Shown here piece after piece: positions 1 through 5,084 of a DNA stretch of 5,084 nucleotides. Location of the stretch: NCBI GenBank assembly GCA_023404705.1, contig JAEYAU010000085.1, positions 1 through 5,084 on the forward strand. The letters are read 5' to 3'. This stretch comes from Pseudomonadota bacterium. Lineage in GTDB: Bacteria > Pseudomonadota > Alphaproteobacteria > Rhizobiales > Xanthobacteraceae. The notes beneath the pieces are model-generated. The model ran no database searches. It was not told the origin of the DNA and saw only the letters and a list, made by a program, of their open reading frames with translations. Both the position numbers and the translations under genes were made by a program. Positions within the stretch are counted from its first letter, which is position 1; each line of letters opens with the position of its first letter.

Positions 1-1514
1 AGCGCCGCCGCGGCGGCAAGCAAGGCGAGTCGCTCGACGGCAGCACGCGCGCGGCTCTCGCCGTCCGGCGCCTGCAGAGTTTCGGCGATGAAGCGCACCG
101 TCTCGGCGCTGCCCGAAAGGTCGCGCGTGGCGCGCGCGAGCGCGGTTAGCGTCGCCTGCGCGGCCTCGCCCTCGCGCGAGAGCGCGCGCAACACGTCGAG
201 GCACATCACGTTGCCCGAGCCTTCCCAGATCGCATTCACGGGCGCCTCGCGGAAGAGGCGCGCGAGCGGCAGCTCCTCGACATAGCCGTTGCCGCCGAGA
301 CACTCCATGGCCTCGTAGATGAAGCCGGGCGCCGTCTTGCAGATCCAGAATTTCACCGCAGGCGTGAGGAGACGGGCGAATGCGGCTTCCGCCGGATCGC
401 TGCCCGCACGATCGAACGCGGCGCAGAGCCGGATCATCAGCGCGGTCACGCCTTCCATCTCGAGCGCCATGTCGGCGAGCAGCATGCGCATCATCGGCTG
501 GTCCGCCAGCTTGCGCTGGAATACGGTGCGATGGCGCGCGTGGTGCATGGCCTGCGAGAGCGCCATGCGCATCATGCCGGCCGAGCCGATGCAGCAATCG
601 ACGCGCGTGAGCTGCACCATCTCGATGATGGTGCGCACGCCCCGCCCCTCCTCGCCGACGCGCCACGCGAACGCCTCGACGAACTCTACCTCGGACGAGG
701 CGTTCGAGCGGTTGCCCAGCTTCTCCTTGAGGCGCTGGAAGCGCAGCCCGTTCACCGATCCGTCGGGCCGGAAACGCGGCATCAGGAAACATGTCAGCCC
801 GCCCGGCGCCTGCGCCAGCACCAGGAAGGCGTCGCACATCGGCGCCGACATGAACCATTTGTGGCCCGTGACGCTGTACCCATCGCGGGTCGGCGTCGCC
901 GTCGTGGTGTTGGCGCGCACGTCGGTGCCGCCCTGCTTCTCGGTCATGCCCATGCCGAGCGTGATCGCGCTCTTCTCCCACCACGGGCGGAAGCTTGCAT
1001 CGTACCGCCGCGACATGATCTTCGGCGCCAGCTTCGCGAGCAGCTCGGGCTCGACCGCAAGTGCGCCCACGCAGGCGCGCGTCATGGTGATCGGGCACTG
1101 ATGCCCGTTCTCGACCTGCGCCACCATGTAGTAGCGCGCCGCCCGCGCGACCTCGGCCGGCGCCGGCGCCCGTGCGCCTTTCTCGGTCCAGGTCGAGGCA
1201 TGCAGGCCATCGGCCATGCTCGCGGTCATGAAGTGGTGGTAGGCCGGGTGGAACTCGATTGTGTCCCGGCGGAAGCCCTTGGTGTCGAAGCTCTTGAGCT
1301 TGGGCGTGACCTCGTTGGCGAGTCGCGCCGCCTCGAACATCTCGGCCGTCCCCCAGCGGCGCCCGAAGTCCGACAAACCAGCCATCTCGCCCGCGCCGCC
1401 ATAGGCCGCAACCGCATCGCGCAGCGGCCGGTCATTGGCGAACAGATCGACGTTCTCGTAGGGCGGCGACTGGTTGAAAACCTCGTGCGTCTCGAACGGG
1501 GTCTGGATCGTCAT
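1..1514 (-). CDS. aidB: AidB-type acyl-CoA dehydrogenase, C-terminus cut by window edge
   Basis: An FAD flavoprotein of the acyl-CoA dehydrogenase superfamily, AidB branch. In E. coli AidB belongs to the Ada adaptive response to alkylation, binds DNA through its C-terminal domain and has weak isovaleryl-CoA dehydrogenase activity. Reading from the ATG at 1514, 504 codons are open with no stop before the left edge; E. coli AidB has about 541 residues, so roughly the last 40 are missing. Seen: CPITMTRA in the N-terminal half; the flavin-contacting GMGMTEKQGG at residues 187-196; GHKWFMS; KLGNRSNASSEVEF in the middle domain; and REAPVNAIWEGSGNVMCLDVLR, whose Glu431 matches the catalytic-base position (Glu425 in E. 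coli). The start is supported by AGGGAG on the minus strand (1526-1521), six bases upstream. It is divergent from pyrB. A role in alkylation repair here is inference; a plain short-chain acyl-CoA dehydrogenase role is possible, although the motifs follow AidB closely. No Ada box was recognised. Confidence 0.93.
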   Translation of the reverse strand, partial: MTIQTPFETHEVFNQSPPYENVDLFANDRPLRDAVAAYGGAGEMAGLSDFGRRWGTAEMFEAARLANEVTPKLKSFDTKGFRRDTIEFHPAYHHFMTASMADGLHASTWTEKGARAPAPAEVARAARYYMVAQVENGHQCPITMTRACVGALAVEPELLAKLAPKIMSRRYDASFRPWWEKSAITLGMGMTEKQGGTDVRANTTTATPTRDGYSVTGHKWFMSAPMCDAFLVLAQAPGGLTCFLMPRFRPDGSVNGLRFQRLKEKLGNRSNASSEVEFVEAFAWRVGEEGRGVRTIIEMVQLTRVDCCIGSAGMMRMALSQAMHHARHRTVFQRKLADQPMMRMLLADMALEMEGVTALMIRLCAAFDRAGSDPAEAAFARLLTPAVKFWICKTAPGFIYEAMECLGGNGYVEELPLARLFREAPVNAIWEGSGNVMCLDVLRALSREGEAAQATLTALARATRDLSGSAETVRFIAETLQAPDGESRARAAVERLALLAAAAA

Positions 1515-1537
1515 TCTGGGCTCCCTGGGGGCGCCCG

Positions 1538-1543
1538 ATCATA
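1538..1543 (-). promoter_or_regulatory. Candidate -10 element of the aidB promoter
   Basis: The minus strand reads TATGAT here, five of six matches to the sigma-70 -10 consensus. It would start transcription near 1531, giving a leader of about 17 bases that still contains the AGGGAG ribosome site. No convincing -35 hexamer lies 16-18 bases upstream, so the promoter may be weak, activator-dependent, or a chance match. Confidence 0.4.
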
Positions 1544-1578
1544 GCACGGCACGCCTGTGGACGCCCCATCCGGAGCCT

Positions 1579-1607
1579 TTGCGCCCTCGGGCGATTCCGC
1601 CTATAGG
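1579..1607 (+). promoter_or_regulatory. Candidate pyrB promoter
   Basis: TTGCGC (1579-1584) and TATAGG (1602-1607) are separated by exactly 17 bases, matching three and four of the six sigma-70 consensus positions. A start from it would fall only a few bases before the pyrB ATG at 1618, leaving little or no room for the purine-rich ribosome site at 1605-1612. It may instead lie off the true promoter. The spacer holds a short inverted repeat, CGCC-CTCG-GGCG (1582-1593), which could be an operator half or nothing. No pyrimidine leader peptide or attenuator is visible. Confidence 0.25.
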
Positions 1608-1617
1608 GGTGGCTTTA

Positions 1618-2571
1618 ATGAACATCGCCACGAAAACGTCCTTCGTCTTCAGCCAGCGTCACCTCCTGGGAATCGAAGGGCTTTCAGCCGAGGACATCAC
1701 GGGCCTCCTGGACCTGGCCGAGGAGTTCGTCGATCTGAACCGGCAGATCGAGAAGAAGCGCACCTCGCTGCGCGGCCGCACCCAGATCAATCTGTTCTTC
1801 GAAGCCTCGACCCGCACGCAGTCCTCCTTCGAGCTCGCCGGCAAGCGCCTCGGCGCCGACGTCATGAACATGTCGGTGGCGTCCTCGTCCATGAAGAAGG
1901 GCGAGACGCTGATCGACACGGCGGTGACGCTCAACGCCATGCACCCCGACATCCTGGTGGTGCGCCACCAGTCCTCTGGCGCGGTCGAGCTGCTGGCCCG
2001 CAAGGTCGACGGCTCGGTGATCAATGCGGGCGACGGCGCGCACGAGCATCCGACCCAGGCGCTGCTCGACGCGCTCACGATCCGCCGCAACAAGGGCCGC
2101 ATCGAGGGTCTCACGGTCGCGATCTGCGGCGACATCCTGCATTCGCGCGTCGCGCGCTCGAACATCATCCTGCTCAACACGCTCGGCGCGCGCGTGCGCG
2201 TGGTCGCGCCTTCGACGCTGCTGCCGCCAGGCATCGAGCACATGGGCGTCGAGGTGTTCCGCGACATGCGCGAGGGTCTGAAGGACGCGGACATCGTCAT
2301 GATGCTGCGCCTGCAGCGCGAGCGCATGAACGGCTCCTTCGTGCCGTCCACGCAGGAGTATTTCCACTACTACGGCCTTGACGCGAAGAAGCTCGCCTAC
2401 GCAAAGCCCGATGCACTCGTCATGCATCCCGGACCGATGAACCGCGGCGTCGAGATCGACTCCGGCATTGCGGACGGCGCCCAGTCGCTGATCCGCGAGC
2501 AGGTCGAGATGGGCGTCGCGGTGCGCATGGCCGTGCTCGAAGCGCTGTCGCGGAATTTCCCCAACGCATGA
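1618..2571 (+). CDS. pyrB: Aspartate carbamoyltransferase catalytic subunit
   Basis: Joins carbamoyl phosphate to L-aspartate to give N-carbamoyl-L-aspartate, the first committed step of pyrimidine synthesis, in the cytoplasm. The 317-residue product has the full family signature: FEASTRT at 61-67 (the STRT carbamoyl-phosphate loop), Ser90 and Lys94 in SSSMKKGET (equivalents of E. coli Ser80 and Lys84, supplied across the trimer interface), Arg116, HPTQALLD from His144, Arg177, RLQ at 231-233 (E. coli Arg229-Gln231), and HPGPMNRGVEI from 270. All expected catalytic residues are present, so it should be active. The start at 1618 follows AGGGGTGG (1605-1612) at good spacing. The frame is open back to an ATG at 1474, but that start would overlap aidB and add 48 residues unlike the family. 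The N-terminus is about 12 residues longer than in E. coli. No regulatory-subunit gene (pyrI) adjoins it; the pyrC-family gene follows after 6 bases. Confidence 0.97.
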   Translation: MNIATKTSFVFSQRHLLGIEGLSAEDITGLLDLAEEFVDLNRQIEKKRTSLRGRTQINLFFEASTRTQSSFELAGKRLGADVMNMSVASSSMKKGETLIDTAVTLNAMHPDILVVRHQSSGAVELLARKVDGSVINAGDGAHEHPTQALLDALTIRRNKGRIEGLTVAICGDILHSRVARSNIILLNTLGARVRVVAPSTLLPPGIEHMGVEVFRDMREGLKDADIVMMLRLQRERMNGSFVPSTQEYFHYYGLDAKKLAYAKPDALVMHPGPMNRGVEIDSGIADGAQSLIREQVEMGVAVRMAVLEALSRNFPNA

Positions 2572-2577
2572 TCCAAG

Positions 2578-3885
2578 ATGCTCAGTGACCGCCGCCCGAT
2601 CCTGCTCACCAATGCCCGGATCGTCGATCCGTCGCGCGACATGGATATCGCGGGCGATGTCTTGATCGCCGACGGCGTCGTGCGCGACGCGCAGCGCGGC
2701 ATTCGCGCCTCCGGTGTGCCCGAAGGCACCGAGGTGATCGACTGCAAGGGCAAGCTGGTCGCGCCCGGCCTCGTCGATATGCGCGCCTTCGTGGGCGAGC
2801 CGGGCGCCGAATACCGCGAGACCTTCGCGTCTGCGAGCCAGGCCGCGGCCGCGGGCGGCGTCACGACCATCGTCTCTCAGCCCGACACCAATCCGGTGAT
2901 CGATGATCCCGCGATCGTCGACTTCGTCATGCGCCGCGCCCGCGACACCGCGGTCGTGCACGTCCATCCCATGGGCGCACTCACCAAAGGGCTCGCCGGC
3001 CAGGAGATGGCCGAGCTCGGCCTGCTGAAGGCCGCCGGCGCCGTCGCCTTCACGGACGGCCAGAAGAGCGTCACCAATGCCCAGGTGATGCGCCGCGCCC
3101 TCACCTATGCGAGCGACTTCGATGCGCTGATCGTGCATCAGACCGAGGACCCGGACCTGATCGGCGATGGCGTGATGAACGAAGGCGAGTTCGCGGCACG
3201 CCTCGGCCTGCACGGCATCCCGAAAGCCGCCGAGACCGTCATGCTGGAGCGCGACGTGCGCCTCGTCGCGCTGACACAGGGGCGCTACCACGCCGCTTCG
3301 GTCACCTGCGGCGACTCGCTCGAGGTGCTGCGCCGCGCCAAGGACCAGGGCCTCGCGATCACGGCCTCGGCCTCGATCAATCACCTCACGCTCAACGAGG
3401 TCGACATCGCGTCGTACCGCACCTTCTTCAAGGTCGCGCCGCCGCTGCGTGCCGAGGAGGATCGCGCCGCACTCGTGCAGGCGCTCGCCGATGGCCTGCT
3501 CGACGTCGTGATGTCGGATCACAATCCGCAGGACGTGGAGACCAAGCGCCTGCCCTTCGCCGAGGCCGCGCCCGGCGCGATCGGCCTCGAGACCATGTTC
3601 GCGGCCGGCCTGCGCCTCGTGCATTCGGGCGAGCTGCCGCTGCTCACGCTGCTGCGCGCCATGTCGACGCGCCCCGCCGCGCTGCTTGGCCTGCCCGGCG
3701 GCAGCCTCAAGCCGGGCAGCCCCGCCGATGTGATCGTCGCCGATCTCGACACGCCGTGGGTGCTCGATCCCGACGCCCTCAAGTCGAAGTGCAAGAACAC
3801 GCCCTTCGACGAGGCGCGCCTGCAGGGCCGCGTCACGCGCACCATCGTTGCCGGCCGCACGGTCTATGAATACGCTTCGAGCTAG
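2578..3885 (+). CDS. pyrC: Dihydroorotase-like protein with degenerate active site (PyrC'/PyrX type)
   Basis: A 435-residue amidohydrolase-family protein of the long (class I) dihydroorotase type: a small beta domain (about 8-62), a TIM barrel, and the beta domain again at the C-terminus (LKPGSPADVIVADLD). Active enzymes carry DxHxHxR at the first strand. Here it reads D67-M-R69-A-F71-V-G73, so both metal-binding His and the substrate Arg are lost. The usual MPNT is QPDT (101-104, Asn to Asp), and the fourth-ligand His in the RYHAASVTC region appears to be Ser241. Kept are Asp160, His187 and Asp314 (SDHNPQD). Hydrolytic activity is therefore unlikely. In Pseudomonas a comparable inactive PyrC' is needed to assemble the aspartate carbamoyltransferase complex; the same scaffold role is inferred here. 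It starts 6 bases after the pyrB stop with no strong ribosome site of its own, suggesting translational coupling. The reading frame is intact, so this is not a decaying pseudogene. Annotation pipelines commonly name this family dihydroorotase. Confidence 0.92.
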   Translation: MLSDRRPILLTNARIVDPSRDMDIAGDVLIADGVVRDAQRGIRASGVPEGTEVIDCKGKLVAPGLVDMRAFVGEPGAEYRETFASASQAAAAGGVTTIVSQPDTNPVIDDPAIVDFVMRRARDTAVVHVHPMGALTKGLAGQEMAELGLLKAAGAVAFTDGQKSVTNAQVMRRALTYASDFDALIVHQTEDPDLIGDGVMNEGEFAARLGLHGIPKAAETVMLERDVRLVALTQGRYHAASVTCGDSLEVLRRAKDQGLAITASASINHLTLNEVDIASYRTFFKVAPPLRAEEDRAALVQALADGLLDVVMSDHNPQDVETKRLPFAEAAPGAIGLETMFAAGLRLVHSGELPLLTLLRAMSTRPAALLGLPGGSLKPGSPADVIVADLDTPWVLDPDALKSKCKNTPFDEARLQGRVTRTIVAGRTVYEYASS

Positions 3886-3901
3886 CGACTGAATCAGATC
3901 C

Positions 3902-3954
3902 GTCATCCTGAGGCGCGAGCGAGCGCTTGCTCGCGAGCCTCGAAGGATGAACGG
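3902..3954 (+). repeat. Palindromic dispersed repeat, copy 1
   Basis: An imperfect hairpin beginning 16 bases after the pyrC-family stop. The outer arms TCATCCT (3903-3909) and AGGATGA (3944-3950) are exact complements, then GAGGC pairs with GCCTC after a small bulge. The core at 3914-3935 is a 22-base near-perfect palindrome with a single G/T mismatch. It resembles the intergenic REP-like palindromes common in Bradyrhizobium and relatives. As RNA it could form a strong stem and protect or end the pyrB-pyrC message, but no T-run follows, so a classical intrinsic terminator is not supported. Confidence 0.75.
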
Positions 3955-3990
3955 CCCGGGCATCACAACGTGCTCGCGGCGGCTCAGCGG

Positions 3991-4035
3991 CCGTCGCCCT
4001 TCGAGGCTCGCTTCGCTCGCACCTTAGGGTGACGG
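3991..4035 (-). repeat. Palindromic dispersed repeat, copy 2, opposite orientation
   Basis: Read on the minus strand this is the same element as copy 1. The 14 bases GCGAGCCTCGAAGG are identical (minus strand of 3998-4011, plus strand of 3933-3946), and the opposite arm (4013-4033 against 3902-3922) matches at 18 of 21 bases. It lacks about nine central bases present in copy 1. Its outer ends CCGTCGCCCT (3991-4000) and AGGGTGACGG (4026-4035) pair at nine of ten positions plus a G-T wobble. It ends 38 bases before the plsY start. Confidence 0.72.
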
Positions 4036-4073
4036 GTCATAGGTACGGTCCGCGGCAAGGCCAAAGGTACTCG

Positions 4074-4688
4074 ATGCTCTATCCCATCAACTGGCAGCTC
4101 GCGCTGCCTTACTACGCGGCGGCTCTGGCGTTCGGCTATCTGCTGGGCTCGATCCCGTTCGGCCTGATCCTCACGCGGTTCGCCGGCACGCAGGACATCC
4201 GCAGCATCGGTTCGGGCAATATCGGCGCCACCAATGTGCTGCGCACCGGCCGCAAGGGCCTCGCGGCCGCGACGCTGCTGCTCGACATGCTCAAGGGCAC
4301 GGCCGCGGTGCTCATCGCGCATTATTTCTATGGCCCGGATCTCGCGATCCTCGCCGGCCTCGGCGCCTTCCTGGGTCACCTCTTCCCGGTCTGGCTGCGC
4401 TTCAAAGGCGGCAAGGGCGTCGCGACCTATCTCGGCGTGTTGATTGGCTTCGCCTGGCCCGCGGCGCTCGGCTTCGCGGGCATCTGGCTGATGGTCGCCG
4501 CGGTCACGCGCTATTCCTCGCTCGCCGCCCTGTTGGCAAGCCTCGCGACGCCCGTGATCCTGTTCTGGCTCGACTTCCGCCAGGAGGCACAGCTCTTCCT
4601 GCTGCTCACCGCGCTCGTCTGGCTCAAGCACTCGGCCAATATCGGCCGGCTCTGGAGCGGCACCGAAGGCAAGATCGGCCAGAAGTGA
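4074..4688 (+). CDS. plsY: Glycerol-3-phosphate acyltransferase PlsY
   Basis: An inner-membrane enzyme that transfers an acyl group from acyl phosphate (made by PlsX) to sn-glycerol-3-phosphate, giving lysophosphatidic acid, the first step of phospholipid synthesis. The 204-residue product is of normal family length and mostly hydrophobic, with segments at roughly 9-34, 62-84, 88-106, 117-145, 149-166 and 171-186. Family motifs are complete: GSIPFG (25-30), SGNIGATNVLR (47-57), the LKG turn (73-75), GHLFPVWLRFKGGKGVAT (101-118, with the glycine-rich phosphate loop) and the C-terminal HSANIGRLWSGTEGKIG. The ATG at 4074 is chosen because AAAGG (4063-4067) sits six bases upstream. A GTG at 4029 in the same frame would add 15 charged, unrelated residues and lies inside repeat copy 2. 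It is followed by dprA after 53 bases. Confidence 0.96.
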   Translation: MLYPINWQLALPYYAAALAFGYLLGSIPFGLILTRFAGTQDIRSIGSGNIGATNVLRTGRKGLAAATLLLDMLKGTAAVLIAHYFYGPDLAILAGLGAFLGHLFPVWLRFKGGKGVATYLGVLIGFAWPAALGFAGIWLMVAAVTRYSSLAALLASLATPVILFWLDFRQEAQLFLLLTALVWLKHSANIGRLWSGTEGKIGQK

Positions 4689-4741
4689 GCCGAGAGGCGG
4701 CGAGCTTCTTGCGCCGGTTGTAAATCACCGCCGACCTCGCC

Positions 4742-5084
4742 ATGCTTGCGCCCACGGGGGTTCTCGTGGACGACACGCGCAGAGCCAAGCGTCTCACCGA
4801 CGCGGAGCGCATCGACTGGCTGCGGCTGATCCGCAGCCAGAATGTCGGCCCGCGCACCTTCTACGGCCTCGTCCGCCACTGCGGCGGTGTCACCGCAGCC
4901 CTCGAAGCTCTCCCAGAGCTGGCGCGACGCGGCGGGCTGCGCACCATCCGCATCTGCCCACGCCAGGATGCCGAGCGCGAGCTCGAGACCGCGCGCCAGC
5001 GCGGCGCCGTCTTCGTCGCGCACTCCGAACCCGAATATCCGCCGCGCCTGCGCGCCATCGACGACGCGCCGCCGCTGCTCGCGG
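4742..5084 (+). CDS. dprA: DNA-processing protein DprA/Smf, N-terminal part, cut by window edge
   Basis: DprA binds incoming single-stranded DNA in the cytoplasm and loads RecA during natural transformation; the gene is also widespread in bacteria not known to be transformable. The frame is open for 114 codons to the right edge with an in-frame TAA upstream at 4721. Residues about 21-62 (ERIDWLRLIRSQNVGPRTFYGLVRHCGG...) match the N-terminal SAM/helix-hairpin-helix-like domain. EPEYPPRLRAIDDAPPLLA (96-114) is the family's entry into the Rossmann-like Smf domain, most of which lies beyond the window. The start is uncertain: the ATG at 4742 has no clear ribosome site, whereas a GTG at 4766 follows GGGGG (4756-4760) by five bases and would remove eight residues outside the conserved part. 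Same strand as plsY, 53 bases downstream, plausibly co-transcribed. Confidence 0.9.
   Translation, partial: MLAPTGVLVDDTRRAKRLTDAERIDWLRLIRSQNVGPRTFYGLVRHCGGVTAALEALPELARRGGLRTIRICPRQDAERELETARQRGAVFVAHSEPEYPPRLRAIDDAPPLLA

Larger units (their letters stand above)
3886..4073. other. Intergenic region between the pyrC-family gene and plsY
   Basis: This 188-base gap is the longest non-coding stretch in the window. It holds the two opposed repeat copies, a 36-base GC-rich linker between them (3955-3990) with no recognisable feature, and the plsY leader with AAAGG at 4063-4067. I see no small ORF, tRNA or riboswitch. A plsY promoter would be expected in 4036-4060 if plsY is not read through from pyrB, but no convincing hexamer pair is visible. 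Confidence 0.6.

Noticed and set aside
531..1544. A 337-codon plus-strand open frame, with others at 319-1101 and 88-285, opposite aidB.
   Set aside because: The minus-strand frame gives a continuous AidB match from 1514 to the left edge. The plus-strand frames are compositional shadows without recognisable domains.
1474..1617. Extending pyrB upstream to the ATG at 1474.
   Set aside because: It would overlap the aidB start and add 48 residues absent from the family, whereas the ATG at 1618 has a ribosome site and gives normal length.
1684..3966. A 760-codon open frame on the minus strand covering pyrB and the pyrC-family gene.
   Set aside because: It is antisense to two well-conserved genes, its translation is low-complexity and rich in Arg, Ala, His, Asp and Glu, and it resembles no family I know. 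Long antisense frames arise readily in GC-rich coding DNA.
3902..4035. The repeat pair as a short CRISPR array or an intrinsic terminator.
   Set aside because: There are only two copies, in opposite orientation and of unequal length, so it is not CRISPR. Neither hairpin is followed by a T-run, so intrinsic termination is not supported.
4029..4073. Extending plsY upstream to the GTG at 4029.
   Set aside because: The codon lies within the outer arm of repeat copy 2, and the added residues are charged and unlike a PlsY N-terminus. The ATG at 4074 has AAAGG at six bases.
3984..4631. A 215-codon minus-strand open frame opposite plsY.
   Set aside because: Its translation is Glu/Arg/Ala-rich with no domain, and it lies opposite a complete PlsY with all family motifs.
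1..5084. A previously undescribed multi-gene system.
   Set aside because: All five genes belong to well-known families in a plausible chromosomal housekeeping order, and no unknown gene, reverse transcriptase, toxin, integrase or structured RNA was seen.

Overview
The window is GC-rich, densely coding bacterial DNA with ordinary housekeeping genes. The order pyrB - degenerate dihydroorotase - plsY - dprA, the protein sequences, and a dispersed palindromic repeat of the kind seen in Bradyrhizobium-like genomes all point to an alphaproteobacterium, most likely Hyphomicrobiales (Rhizobiales) or a close relative. That placement is from memory of the families; no search was run.

Layout. Positions 1-1514 (minus strand) hold most of an AidB-type acyl-CoA dehydrogenase, whose C-terminus runs off the left edge. 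A 103-base gap with candidate divergent promoters follows. On the plus strand come pyrB (1618-2571, aspartate carbamoyltransferase) and, 6 bases later, a pyrC-family gene (2578-3885). A 188-base gap holds two copies of one palindromic repeat in opposite orientation. Then come plsY (4074-4688, glycerol-3-phosphate acyltransferase) and the first 114 codons of dprA (4742 to the right edge).

Function. PyrB makes carbamoyl-aspartate, the committed intermediate of UMP synthesis. The protein encoded next to it looks like a dihydroorotase but has lost three of six metal ligands and the substrate-binding Arg and Asn. It is therefore probably a non-catalytic partner of PyrB, as described for Pseudomonas PyrC', and a working dihydroorotase should be encoded elsewhere. 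PlsY begins phospholipid synthesis. DprA loads RecA on incoming single-stranded DNA. AidB is a flavoprotein of the alkylation-damage response. These last three are neighbours rather than one pathway.

I see no phage, CRISPR, insertion sequence, tRNA or rRNA, and no sign of a new multi-gene system. The points most worth a second look are the dead dihydroorotase active site and the opposed repeat pair.
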